A DNA stretch of 64,000 nucleotides from the NCBI GenBank assembly GCA_002454195.1, contig DKIJ01000035.1:4715-68714 (forward strand), read 5' to 3'. Under the pieces are notes generated by a model. That model saw nothing but the letters and a program-made list of their open reading frames with translations. It was not told where the DNA came from and made no database searches. This DNA is from Flavobacterium sp. UBA6721. Its GTDB lineage: Bacteria > Bacteroidota > Bacteroidia > Flavobacteriales > Flavobacteriaceae. The position numbers and the translations under genes were made by a program. Positions 43,907-52,240 of this stretch are shown here, in pieces (position 1 is the stretch's first letter; the number at the start of each line of letters is the position of its first letter).

Positions 43907-44740
43907 TTATTTTTTCTTTTCTGCTTTTTTGGTATCAGCAGGTTTTACGACTTTTTTGAACATTGGAACAAAATATGTTACCGTATAGTTGAATCCTACT
44001 CCAAAATCACCATTGTACGTACGGTTGAATCCCGGAATGTATAAGTTTTCAAAATTGCTTGGTTGCTTGTTGCTCACCAATCGGTTTAATCGAAGACTGA
44101 AGCCTACAAACACATTGTTGAATACTTTGGCTTTCATTCCGGCAACCACTTCAATCCAACTTGCCGTTAAACCGTTGTATGTTTGCCCAGATGTCAATGG
44201 CGGAATTTCACCAAAATACTGATTGGTATTGTAGATTTTGTAACTGTTCAATTGTTGGCTAAAAGAACTAAAACCATAACGTAAACCAATAGAAATGATA
44301 TTTTCCATATCTAGCCAGTTTTCGTAGCCATTATAATCAAAACCTACTTTGATGTAGGAACCCTTAGTGGTGAAGTTTAATCGGGCGTCATCGGTGGTTT
44401 TATTTTCGTTACCAACTTCGGCAGCGATGTAATGTTTTTTGTCGTAACGATAATCTCCTACTAGTTCAATTCCTTTATAATCTTTGTCATAAAAACTTTT
44501 GCTTAGTTTGAATAAATCGACACCTAAACGAACACCATAACGGTCTTTTTTTATAGGAATTGCAATGGAATCCTTTTTGGGAGTTGTACTCGTTTTAGAG
44601 CTAACAGCCGCTTTTTGAGTGATGATTCCTTTACTTAAACTGTCTTTTGGTACTACTTTAGTTTCTTGTGCTTGTGCAAAAAACAAAGATAAAATCAGGA
44701 AGCTACTAAAAATATATTTCAAGGTGTGTTTCATTTTCAT
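43907..44740 (-). CDS. DUF6048-like envelope protein
   Basis: A 277-residue protein with signal MKMKHTLKYIFSSFLILSLFFAQAQ, a Ser/Thr/Lys linker (about 30-65), then beta-rich strands with aromatic alternation (IGLRYGFSSFSQQL, FVGFSLRLNRLV, FGVGFNYTVTYFVPMF), consistent with a small outer-membrane barrel. It resembles the DUF6048 family. It overlaps the DUF6452-like gene by 35 bases on the same strand, and both follow rlmD, an arrangement I recall in other flavobacteria. Function unknown. Confidence 0.72.
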   Translation of the reverse strand: MKMKHTLKYIFSSFLILSLFFAQAQETKVVPKDSLSKGIITQKAAVSSKTSTTPKKDSIAIPIKKDRYGVRLGVDLFKLSKSFYDKDYKGIELVGDYRYDKKHYIAAEVGNENKTTDDARLNFTTKGSYIKVGFDYNGYENWLDMENIISIGLRYGFSSFSQQLNSYKIYNTNQYFGEIPPLTSGQTYNGLTASWIEVVAGMKAKVFNNVFVGFSLRLNRLVSNKQPSNFENLYIPGFNRTYNGDFGVGFNYTVTYFVPMFKKVVKPADTKKAEKKK

Positions 44741-45236
44741 TAGCTATAATAGGGTTACTTACATAAACCACATTTATCCATTTTTGATCAGGTGTTGCAG
44801 CATCCGAATGTACGAAAGGCGTAGTTGAGTCCAAAGTATAATTTGTTTTATAACCACAAGCACGTGATACATAAATATTTTGGGTTCTGTAATTGAATTT
44901 GATAATATCTTCGTTGGCAGGCGCTACAACACTGGTACTTCCATAATTTAAAATGAATCGAAAAGTAGTCGATTCGGCATTTACCTTTAGCGGAATAGAA
45001 ACCGTACTTCCGTTAATTAAAGTATTTCCACTAAAGCTTACTGCTTCATCCATTCCTTCACTAAAAATACTAAGGTTTGTTACATTCTTAGTTACCGAGG
45101 CGTTATTAGCATCATAAAATGTAATTACTAATCGGGGAGTCGTAATAGTATTCCCATCACAAATATCGTCTTTCTCGCAACTGGAGAAGGAGAAAGCAAA
45201 GCTGAGTACTAATAAGAGCAGTATCGTTTTTTTCAT
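44706..45236 (-). CDS. DUF6452-like lipoprotein
   Basis: A 176-residue lipoprotein with signal MKKTILLLLVLSFAFSFSSC (lipobox FSSC) followed by EKDDICDGN. The mature part is beta-rich with an FRFILNYGSTSVVA core and resembles the DUF6452 family. It is translated with the DUF6048-like gene (35-base overlap). The 7-mer repeats flank its start region. Function unknown. Confidence 0.72.
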   Translation of the reverse strand: MKKTILLLLVLSFAFSFSSCEKDDICDGNTITTPRLVITFYDANNASVTKNVTNLSIFSEGMDEAVSFSGNTLINGSTVSIPLKVNAESTTFRFILNYGSTSVVAPANEDIIKFNYRTQNIYVSRACGYKTNYTLDSTTPFVHSDAATPDQKWINVVYVSNPIIANENETHLEIYF

Positions 45237-45243
45237 TTTTTTT

Positions 45244-45336
45244 AGTTTTTAGTCCTTAGTTTTCAGTCCTTAGTCCTTAGTAGTATTTATGTTTCGAAAA
45301 TACTAAGGACTAGGGACTAAGTACTAATGACTACTT
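45244..45336. repeat. Inverted 7-mer array downstream of rlmD
   Basis: Forward units AGTTTTT, AGTCCTT, AGTTTTC, AGTCCTT, AGTCCTT, AGTAGTA (about 45244-45285) then reverse units ACTAAGG, ACTAGGG, ACTAAGT, ACTAATG, ACTACTT (about 45302-45336). Same 7-base period and inverted layout as the arrays at 35534 and 43159, but a CCTT variant. Confidence 0.72.
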
Positions 45337-46743
45337 TCTTTCCAATAAAACCACATTTTCTACGTGATGCGTTTGCGGGAACATATCCACAGGACGCACA
45401 CGAGTAACTTTGTATTTTTCATCCATCAAAGCCAAATCACGTGCCTGTGTAGCCGAGTTACAGCTTACATACACCACTTTTTCTGGAGCGATTTTCAAGA
45501 TTTGTTCAATCACATCTTTATGCATTCCGTCACGAGGAGGGTCGGTGATAATCACATCCGGTTGACCGTGTTGGGCAATAAAAGCATCGTTAAACACGAC
45601 TTTCATGTCACCAACAAAGAACTCGCAATTGTCAATATTATTGCGTTCTGCATTGGCTTTAGCGTCTTTAATAGCATCCGGAACACTTTCTACCCCAATT
45701 ACTTTTTTTGCTTTTTTTGAAACGAATTGCGCAATAGTTCCCGTTCCGGTATATAAATCGTAAACCGTTTCATTTCCGGTTAATCCGGCAAATTCTCTCG
45801 TGATTTTGTACAATTCATACGCCTGATCCGAATTGGTTTGGTAAAAAGACTTAGCGTTGATGCTAAATTTCAAACCTTCCATTTCCTCTAGAATATAATT
45901 ACGACCTTTGTATAATTGAACATCCTGATCGTAAATAGTATCATTCGCCTTATTATTCACCACAAATTGTAATGAAGTAATTTGAGGGAATTTAGCATAA
46001 AGATGATCTAATAATAATTCTCTATTGGCTTTATCGTCTTCGAAAAACTGAATCAAAAGCATGATTTCGCCAGTCGAAGCCGTACGCAACATCAAAGTAC
46101 GCAATAAACCGGAATGTTCTCTTGGATTAAAGAAAGTCAATCCGTTTGCATTAGCAAAATCACGTACTTCATTACGGATAGCATTCGAAGGATCTTCCTG
46201 TAAATGACATTTTTTGATGTCCAGGATTTTGTCCCACATTTTAGGAATGTGGAAACCTAAGGCATTTTTATTGTCTAATTCTTCGCTGCTTCCAATTTCA
46301 GCTTCGGTTAACCAACGGCTGTTGGAGAACGAAAATTCCATTTTATTTCTGTAGAAAAATTGTTTCTCCGAACCTAAGATAGGTTCAAACTCCGGAAGTT
46401 CAATTTTTCCAATGCGTTGTAAATGATTTTTTACCTCATTGTGTTTAAAAAACAACTGTTGGTCGTAGTTCATGTTTTGCCATTTGCAACCTCCGCAAAC
46501 CCCAAAATGCTCGCAAATAGGTTCCACACGATGTTCCGAAAATTCATGAAATTTCACTGCTTTACCCTCATAATACGCCTTGCGTTTTTTGAAAGTTTGC
46601 ACATCAACCACATCACCCGGAACCACATTCGGGATAAACACTACTTTACCATCCGGCACCTTAGCTACCGAAACGCCTTTTGCACCTGCATCAAGGACTT
46701 TTATCTGATGAAAGACAACTTTGTCTGTATTTTTTCTACCCAT
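45331..46743 (-). CDS. rlmD: 23S rRNA (uracil-1939-C5)-methyltransferase
   Basis: A 470-residue RumA/RlmD enzyme. It has a TRAM domain (about 1-65), the iron-sulfur cysteines CEHFGVCGGCKWQ (C77, C83, C86, with a fourth Cys in KKCHLQ), a SAM domain with VYDLYTGTGTIAQFVSKKA, and the catalytic motifs ITDPPRDGMH and VVYVSCNSAT with the nucleophile Cys. It makes m5U in 23S rRNA. The ATG at 46743 is 4 bases from a perfect -7 box, so the mRNA may be leaderless. Confidence 0.93.
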   Translation of the reverse strand: MGRKNTDKVVFHQIKVLDAGAKGVSVAKVPDGKVVFIPNVVPGDVVDVQTFKKRKAYYEGKAVKFHEFSEHRVEPICEHFGVCGGCKWQNMNYDQQLFFKHNEVKNHLQRIGKIELPEFEPILGSEKQFFYRNKMEFSFSNSRWLTEAEIGSSEELDNKNALGFHIPKMWDKILDIKKCHLQEDPSNAIRNEVRDFANANGLTFFNPREHSGLLRTLMLRTASTGEIMLLIQFFEDDKANRELLLDHLYAKFPQITSLQFVVNNKANDTIYDQDVQLYKGRNYILEEMEGLKFSINAKSFYQTNSDQAYELYKITREFAGLTGNETVYDLYTGTGTIAQFVSKKAKKVIGVESVPDAIKDAKANAERNNIDNCEFFVGDMKVVFNDAFIAQHGQPDVIITDPPRDGMHKDVIEQILKIAPEKVVYVSCNSATQARDLALMDEKYKVTRVRPVDMFPQTHHVENVVLLERK

Positions 46744-46747
46744 GGCG

Positions 46748-46755
46748 CAAAAATA
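46748..46755 (-). promoter_or_regulatory. Promoter -7 box touching the rlmD start
   Basis: TATTTTTG on the minus strand ends 4 bases before the rlmD ATG. Transcription would begin at or inside the start codon. Confidence 0.55.
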
Positions 46756-47188
46756 AGTTTTTGTCCGCTTTTATAAATTCAATTTGGGAAATATTTTTGA
46801 AAAGGGCTGTTTTTTGTAGTGATTTCATTTTTGTGTCATTTGTACAATCGTCAGTTCGAGTGCTTTTAATTTCAAATGCGACAGCTTTTGGGATTAAAGT
46901 GTATCGAGAACTTTCGGAAGTAGTAGAGGTTCTCGATACTTCAAACTAATTTTCTGTCGCAAATTAGTTTTCAACTCGAACTGACGGGTGCAGACTTGTT
47001 TTTTATCTGTGCCCAATCCCGCTTTTCGCTACAAATCCTCGCGTTGCCGGCAGGAACTCTAAGCCATTAAAGGAGCTTCTTTCAGTCGCTCTTTACCGGC
47101 AAGAGTTAGTATGCCAGTAACACTGCGGGTTTTTCGCTATAATCGGGGGCGGGGAGTTGTGGAAATATTTAGGTTTTTGGGTAAAAGA

Positions 47189-47211
47189 AACCTCGTTTAG
47201 TTGACGAGGTT
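47189..47211. terminator. Small hairpin, terminator-like
   Basis: AACCTCGT-ttagttg-ACGAGGTT. Without a T-run it is only a weak terminator candidate; it shares ACCTCG with the ilvD terminator. Confidence 0.4.
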
Positions 47212-47697
47212 AGTTAATGCTTTTTAAGTAGCGCGTTTTGATAGCGTTTTGATAGCGCGGAATTGTATTCCGTGCACACTCCAACAGGATAAAATACTAT
47301 TTAAAATTGAACTGTTTGGTTTTGTAGTTGCTCAACTCAACTTTGTGGGCACGGATTGCAAATCCGCGCTATCGTTGTTTTCGCTATAAACGAAGTTCAC
47401 TGAACTCCTTTGAAAAATGTAATCCAGTGAAGTAATCGGGGGCAGGGGAGAAAATTTCCCACCCCGCCCGCTGTGGCGGGCACCCCTCCGGAGGAGGGGA
47501 AGTCGCGTAATTTCCCCTCCTTTGGAGGGGTGCCCAACGGGCGGGGTGGTTTTTTGTTATTATCGTGGGCAGGGGAGATTTAGTATTGAGTCGCGTTGCA
47601 AACGCTACGAATTGTTTTCACTTGAAAGTAGGTACTCGATGCGATCGGGCACCAGTTGTGGGAAATTAATTGAAACTTACAATAGTTCAAACCGCTG

Positions 47698-47925
47698 TTA
47701 GCGGGTCGTTGTTTTTTGTTCGTCATTAATATATTCTAAAATGTCACCGGGTTGGCATTCTAATACATTACAAATTGTCTCCAAAGTGCTAAATCTAATT
47801 GCCTTTGCTTTTCCTGTCTTTAATATGGAAAGGTTCGATAAAGTCAATCCAACTTTGTCAGAAAGTTCATTAAGTGACATTTTTCGTTTAGCCATTACAA
47901 CGTCTAAATTTACTACAATTGCCAT
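47698..47925 (-). CDS. HTH transcriptional regulator, Xre/Cro type
   Basis: A 75-residue regulator that is essentially one helix-turn-helix (MAKRKMSLNELSDKVGLTLSNLSILKTGKAKAIRFSTLETICNVLECQPGDILEYI), similar to YozG/Cro-C1-like small proteins. It lies 3 bases after the DUF2975 gene; this pairing is common in many bacteria, where the membrane protein is thought to sequester or signal to the regulator. Its targets are unknown. Confidence 0.88.
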   Translation of the reverse strand: MAIVVNLDVVMAKRKMSLNELSDKVGLTLSNLSILKTGKAKAIRFSTLETICNVLECQPGDILEYINDEQKTTTR

Positions 47926-47928
47926 AGC

Positions 47929-48468
47929 CTAAACAGTTAAATCGTTTTCGTTTTGAATATCCACTCCTTTTTTGAAAATAGTCGCAATAATATAGATTAT
48001 AGCTCCCATTAAAATAAATGCTTGACTGTCTGCCCAAAATTGGTTTAAGTTGTCGGTAACAAAACCGTGATGCATTAAATTTTTAACTAACTGTCTGGCA
48101 ATATAACTTAACAGTCCAATTGAAAGAGTGTAATAACTAATTTGTAAAAATTGTCTCGCAACAAAAGTGCTGAACGGTTTTGACAAATCCATTGTGTGCA
48201 TTAGTCTGATAACTGTGTAAAATAGGCAGGCTTTTAAAATTGAAATGGTTAGAATAAAGCTATAGACACCGAAAAAAGTTAATCTACTGTCTTTATACAT
48301 TTCAGTTAAGTCCAACTTATGATAAAGATTTTGGACAAATTCAGGCTTATACAGACTGAAAAAGAAATTTACTATTAAGCCTCCTGCTTCAATGCACAAG
48401 CCGACAAAAATAAGCCAGGCCACAATATATAAGCCACAAAATACGAAGTTGTTTGTTTTCGACATCAT
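47929..48468 (-). CDS. DUF2975 membrane protein
   Basis: A 179-residue protein with four membrane segments (about 8-33, 65-85, 108-130, 148-168). It matches the DUF2975 pattern, a family usually encoded with a small HTH regulator as here. A near-consensus -7 box (TATCTTTA) lies at 48492-48499, 24 bases before the start. It probably senses an unknown signal at the membrane. Confidence 0.82.
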   Translation of the reverse strand: MMSKTNNFVFCGLYIVAWLIFVGLCIEAGGLIVNFFFSLYKPEFVQNLYHKLDLTEMYKDSRLTFFGVYSFILTISILKACLFYTVIRLMHTMDLSKPFSTFVARQFLQISYYTLSIGLLSYIARQLVKNLMHHGFVTDNLNQFWADSQAFILMGAIIYIIATIFKKGVDIQNENDLTV

Positions 48469-48933
48469 TGTTTAAATTAAAGTTGATGTGCTAAAGATAA
48501 TAATATATTATTGAAAAACAATAAAAATAGAGTTTTATTCAAAAATTATTTATCGAATTAAAAAGTGCTTTGTAATAGTTTGCTGATTATTTACGTTTTG
48601 TCGTCACTTGAGATAAGTCTGAATAGGTGAGTTTTGTTTTGGGGTAATTTGACAGAGTTGCGATGTCTTTTTACAATGACCGCTAACTCAAAAATAAGCG
48701 AAACAAACCTTCGCATATAAACCCAAAATCAGCTAGATTGGCGAAACGTTATTTTGTATTATTTATTTTTAAATATATAAAATAATCCTACAAAAAGATT
48801 GAGGTGCTAATTTTTTATTTGTTTTCAAAATGAAAACTTTACTATTACTTTAAATTTTCCCTCTCCAAATAAAAAAGCAATATAGTTAATGATGAAGTCT
48901 TGTAAATACGAAATTGAATGCAATAAATTTATT
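48469..48933. other. Intergenic region between the DUF2975 gene and the toxin gene
   Basis: A gap of 465 bases. It contains the 48492-48499 near-consensus -7 box for the DUF2975 gene, and an AT palindrome (AATAATATATTATT). I see no other gene or clear repeat in the rest. Confidence 0.5.
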
Positions 48934-49251
48934 TTATTTAGTTCTTTTCATGTTAATAGGATTCTGTCTGCAATCAAAGACATCAATAATTTCAATGCGT
49001 TTTTCGGCTTTGTTAATCCAATAAATGATTTTGAAGTTTTTATAGACCAAATATCTGAATTCGTTTGATCTGTCAATAAGCAATTCCTCAATCTGACCTA
49101 TAGTTGGCTGTTTTTTTAGTTTTAAAGTTTCTTTCGCTATTGCTATAGTGATGTTTTTAGCGACTTTTAAACTCCCATTTTCTTTGTAGTATTTGAAAAT
49201 TTCCTTGAGTTGTGTTTTTGAGAAATCAGTCCAGTAAATTTTTAGCTCCAT
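48934..49251 (-). CDS. RelE/ParE-family toxin
   Basis: A 105-residue toxin of the ParE/RelE plasmid-addiction superfamily: N-terminal helices (IYWTDFSKTQLKEIFKYYKENGS), then strands (FRYLVYKNFKIIYWINKAEKRIEIIDVFDCRQNP). It starts inside the last ten bases of the antitoxin gene. Targets in the family are mRNA cleavage (RelE) or gyrase (ParE); which applies cannot be told here. Confidence 0.88.
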   Translation of the reverse strand: MELKIYWTDFSKTQLKEIFKYYKENGSLKVAKNITIAIAKETLKLKKQPTIGQIEELLIDRSNEFRYLVYKNFKIIYWINKAEKRIEIIDVFDCRQNPINMKRTK

Positions 49252-49472
49252 TTCTCTATTTCAGAAATTAAGTCATTTACTTCAGTTATTTTTTTGTTTT
49301 TAGCATCATCTAATGATTGGTCTATGCGCTGATTCAGTTTTTCTATGCTTATGGTATGAAAAGTATCTTTTTTTTCTTTTCTCAAAATACTTTCTAAATG
49401 GGAAATAGTTTCCTCGCTTTGTACTTTAAGGAATTCCTGGATAAATGATAATTTTCTGGCTTCTAAATTCAT
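49242..49472 (-). CDS. Antitoxin of the RelE/ParE pair
   Basis: A 76-residue antitoxin, with an N-terminal helix (SFIQEFLKVQSEETISHLESILRKEKK) and a C-terminal acidic helix (LNQRIDQSLDDAKNKKITEVNDLISEIEKW) that would wrap the toxin. It precedes the toxin gene and overlaps it by ten bases, the usual arrangement. A -7 box lies 19 bases before its start. Confidence 0.85.
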   Translation of the reverse strand: MNLEARKLSFIQEFLKVQSEETISHLESILRKEKKDTFHTISIEKLNQRIDQSLDDAKNKKITEVNDLISEIEKWS

Positions 49473-49490
49473 GGCAAAATAACTTTAACT

Positions 49491-49498
49491 CAAAAGTA
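49491..49498 (-). promoter_or_regulatory. Promoter -7 box for the toxin-antitoxin operon
   Basis: TACTTTTG on the minus strand (TAnnTTTG) 19 bases before the antitoxin start, giving a short leader. Confidence 0.6.
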
Positions 49499-49612
49499 CA
49501 AAATCTATTTATATGAGGAATTAATTTTTTATGAAATTATATTTTTTAATGTGGTCAAGTTGTTGTTTTTAAGGTTTTCAGAGGTCTAAGTTGATGATTT
49601 TTTTCTCAAAAA

Positions 49613-49648
49613 AAACCTCGTTTCACTAATAAAGTAAAACGAGGTTTT
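49613..49648 (-). terminator. Terminator downstream of ilvD
   Basis: AAAACCTCGTTT / AAACGAGGTTTT 12-bp stem, followed on the minus strand by seven T bases and more T-rich sequence. Confidence 0.85.
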
Positions 49649-49662
49649 GTATTTCAAAAAGA

Positions 49663-49700
49663 TTGAATCTTTTAATTTTTCAATCTTTAAATCTTTCAAT
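49663..49700. repeat. Array of degenerate 8-mers next to ilvD stop
   Basis: Units in register: TTGAATCT, TTTAATTT, TTCAATCT, TTAAATCT, TTCAAT. Same idea as the 7-mer arrays, but with an 8-base period; between the ilvD stop and its terminator. Confidence 0.6.
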
Positions 49701-49705
49701 AAAAA

Positions 49706-51394
49706 TTACAAATCCGATCTTAAAATAGCACCGTTACTAGCGTTAGTAACTAATGAACGGTATTGGCCTAACCATCTTGAAGTCAATTCTTTTTTAAGAG
49801 GAACAAATTCAGCTCTTCTCTTAGCGATTTCTTCGTCAGTTAAGTTAACTGATAAGATGTATTGATCAACATCGATGTGGATTTCGTCACCATCTTTCAA
49901 TAAACCAATCATACCGCCTTCAGCAGCTTCCGGAGATACGTGACCGATAGATGCACCTCTGGTTGCACCACTAAAACGACCATCGGTAATTAATGCTACT
50001 TTGCTACCTAATCCCATTCCCATGATTAAGGAAGTTGGCGCTAGCATTTCCTGCATTCCAGGACCTCCTTTTGGACCTTCGTAACGGATAACCACAACGT
50101 CACCCGCTTTTACTTTTCCACCTAAAATTCCTTCGATAGCTTCCGGCTGACCGTCAAAACAAACTGCTTTTCCGGTGAAAACACGGTCTCCCGTAATACC
50201 AGCTGTTTTAATTACAGCTCCTTGCTCGGCTAAATTTCCATATAAAACTGCTAAACCACCTACCGCAGAATACGGATTGTCAATCGTGTGGATAATATTA
50301 GTGTCTTTTATATAAGCGTCTTTGATTTTTTCTAAAATCGTTTCACCAGTAATGGTTAAGTTGTCTAATAGGATATCATCACCTCTTTTAGTCATTTCTT
50401 TCATTACCGCATTTACACCACCGGCAGTATTGATGTCTTCCATGTGAACGGTTGATAAACTTGGAGAAATTTTAGCAATGTGAGAAACTTTTTTAGAAAT
50501 ACTGTTGATGTCTTCTAAGTTGAAGTTTACGTTCGCTTCTTTGGCGATAGCTAACATGTGTAAAACCGTATTCGAACTTCCACCCATAGCCATATCTACT
50601 GCAAATGCATTTCGAACGGCTTTTTCGTTAAGGATGTTTTTCAACTTGAATTTTTCGGTTTGCGCAGCGTCTTTTGCAATTTCGCAAATTCTTCTTGCCG
50701 CCTGACGATACAATTCTTCACGCTCTTTTGTCAAAGCCAAAATAGTTCCGTTTCCAGGAAGAGCAATTCCCATAGCTTCCATTAAAGTATTCATAGAGTT
50801 TGCCGTAAACATCCCTGAACAACTTCCTCCGGAAGGACAGGCATTACACTCGATATCTTTTAATTCTTCATCGGTAATTTCACCCAATTCGTGTTTTCCA
50901 ACTGCCTCAAAAGCTGTTGCTAAATCGATAGGCACTCCGTCTTTAGTATGTCCTTTTTTCATTGGTCCACCACTTACAAAAATAGTAGGAACATCCACTC
51001 TTAATGCTCCCATAATCATTCCAGGAACAATTTTGTCACAGTTAGGAATAGCAATCATAGCATCCAATTTGTGCGCATTCATTACCGATTCGATAGAGTT
51101 AGCAATGATTTCTCTTGAAGGTAAAGAAAAAAGCATTCCGTCGTGACCCATGGCGATACCATCATCTACTCCGATAGTGTTGAATTCAAAAGGCACACAT
51201 CCATTCGCTTTAATTTCTTCTTTGATAATTCTTGACACACGGTCTAAGAAGAAATGTCCAGGGATAATCTCGATATAAGAGTTGGCAACTCCAATGAATG
51301 GTTTGTCAAAATCCTCGTCTACTAATCCTGTTGCTCTGAATAATGATCTGTGTGGTGTTCTTTGATGTCCTTTTTTTACTTCATCACTTCTCAT
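49706..51394 (-). CDS. ilvD: Dihydroxy-acid dehydratase
   Basis: A 562-residue IlvD/Edd-family protein with the cysteines of the iron-sulfur site ([25 protein letters not shown]), the [10 protein letters not shown] and [15 protein letters not shown] motifs. It makes branched 2-oxo acids in isoleucine and valine synthesis. No other ilv genes are next to it in this window. A -7 box lies 62 bases upstream of the start. Confidence 0.96.
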   Translation of the reverse strand: MRSDEVKKGHQRTPHRSLFRATGLVDEDFDKPFIGVANSYIEIIPGHFFLDRVSRIIKEEIKANGCVPFEFNTIGVDDGIAMGHDGMLFSLPSREIIANSIESVMNAHKLDAMIAIPNCDKIVPGMIMGALRVDVPTIFVSGGPMKKGHTKDGVPIDLATAFEAVGKHELGEITDEELKDIECNACPSGGSCSGMFTANSMNTLMEAMGIALPGNGTILALTKEREELYRQAARRICEIAKDAAQTEKFKLKNILNEKAVRNAFAVDMAMGGSSNTVLHMLAIAKEANVNFNLEDINSISKKVSHIAKISPSLSTVHMEDINTAGGVNAVMKEMTKRGDDILLDNLTITGETILEKIKDAYIKDTNIIHTIDNPYSAVGGLAVLYGNLAEQGAVIKTAGITGDRVFTGKAVCFDGQPEAIEGILGGKVKAGDVVVIRYEGPKGGPGMQEMLAPTSLIMGMGLGSKVALITDGRFSGATRGASIGHVSPEAAEGGMIGLLKDGDEIHIDVDQYILSVNLTDEEIAKRRAEFVPLKKELTSRWLGQYRSLVTNASNGAILRSDL

Positions 51395-51455
51395 AAATAT
51401 GCTTTTTTATATACTTTTTTAAAAGTTGTATGTTTATATAATTTTTTTCTGGGGG

Positions 51456-51463
51456 CAAAGATA
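51456..51463 (-). promoter_or_regulatory. Promoter -7 box for ilvD
   Basis: TATCTTTG on the minus strand (TAnnTTTG), 62 bases before the start. Confidence 0.55.
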
Positions 51464-51544
51464 AGTAATCTTTTAAGTTAAATCTTTGCCGAAAATAGAA
51501 AAGCATTGATAATATTTCTTTAAAATCGCTTATTTGGAAAAGTT

Positions 51545-51577
51545 TTGACCAATTTAAAAGTGGTATTAATATCTTTG
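51545..51577 (+). promoter_or_regulatory. Promoter with TTG and -7 box for the lipoprotein gene
   Basis: TTG at 51545-51547 and TATCTTTG at 51570-51577 with 22 bases between, within the 17-23 range of the known Flavobacterium consensus. The lipoprotein start follows at 51595. Confidence 0.72.
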
Positions 51578-51594
51578 TTTTAAGATTTATAAAA

Positions 51595-52044
51595 ATGAAT
51601 AGTTCTTTAAAACTCAAAAAAGCAGTAATTCAGTTGGTAATTGTTTTTTGTCTAATATTTTCTAGTTGTGATAACAGCATAAAAAATGGTAAGCAGTATT
51701 TTTATCGTGCTATTAATGATAAAGATACTGCACTGCTTCGTTTTACTAAACTAGAGAATAATAGTTTTTTTGGCCAGTATGAAATTCGATACGAAGGAGT
51801 CAGAAAAGATTCGGGTGAGGTAAGAGGTATTATTGTTGGCGATACCATTAAAGGCAGTTTTTATTATTCTCCTTATGGCGGAGGTGTTTTAAAAAGATAT
51901 CCCATTGCTTTGTTGAAACGGAAAAATAAATTATTATTAGGTAAAGGAGTGATTTCAGTATATATGGGGATTCCTTCCTTTTTAAAAGGGGATACTATTG
52001 ATTATTCTAAACCAGAATTTGTATTTGAGGAAGTTAAGAAATAA
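51595..52044 (+). CDS. Hypothetical lipoprotein
   Basis: A 149-residue lipoprotein: signal MNSSLKLKKAVIQLVIVFCLIFSSC (lipobox FSSC), then a beta-rich domain (KQYFYRAINDKDTALLRFTKLENNSFFGQYEIRY, RGIIVGDTIKGSFYYSPYGGG) that recalls small calycin-like barrels. Not recognised further. It is transcribed from a good promoter, opposite to ilvD, and is followed 196 bases later by the adhesin gene. Confidence 0.72.
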   Translation: MNSSLKLKKAVIQLVIVFCLIFSSCDNSIKNGKQYFYRAINDKDTALLRFTKLENNSFFGQYEIRYEGVRKDSGEVRGIIVGDTIKGSFYYSPYGGGVLKRYPIALLKRKNKLLLGKGVISVYMGIPSFLKGDTIDYSKPEFVFEEVKK

Positions 52045-52169
52045 AGACTATTCTTGTAAAAAGTTGGAATGCTTTCGTTATTTGTTTAAAGTGAAAGTTG
52101 TTTCGATTTAAATTCTAATATAGCATACAAAAATCAGTGTTTTTCATCGATATAAGTGGTTGAAATATG

Positions 52170-52198
52170 TTGATTTAAAAGGATATAGAGTATATTTG
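52170..52198 (+). promoter_or_regulatory. Promoter of the SprB-like adhesin gene
   Basis: TTG at 52170-52172, 18 bases, then TATATTTG at 52191-52198. It lies inside an upstream in-frame extension (from a TTG at 52160), which therefore is not translated from this promoter; this supports the ATG at 52241 as the true start. Confidence 0.75.
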
Positions 52199-52240
52199 TG
52201 GACTTTGATATTTTACCCCAAGAAATATAAAGAAAGCTTT

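Larger units (their letters stand above)
46744..47697. repeat. 954-base intergenic island of several repeat families
   Basis: No gene. From the left: a CGTCAGTTCGAGT...ACTCGAACTGACG inverted pair (about 46848-46987); a structured element copy C (about 47011-47156, stem TTGCCGG/CCGGCAA); a small terminator-like hairpin (47189-47211); a long inverted repeat built on GATAGCGCGGA and its reverse complement (47251-47373); and a GC-rich inverted repeat (47459-47549, CCACCCCGCCC / GGGCGGGGTGG and GGGCACCCCTCC / GGAGGGGTGCCC). All sit between rlmD and the DUF2975/HTH pair. Confidence 0.78.

Noticed and set aside
52160..52240. Upstream TTG start for the SprB-like adhesin
   Set aside because: It would put the promoter inside the coding part and lose the signal peptide; ATG at 52241 fits.
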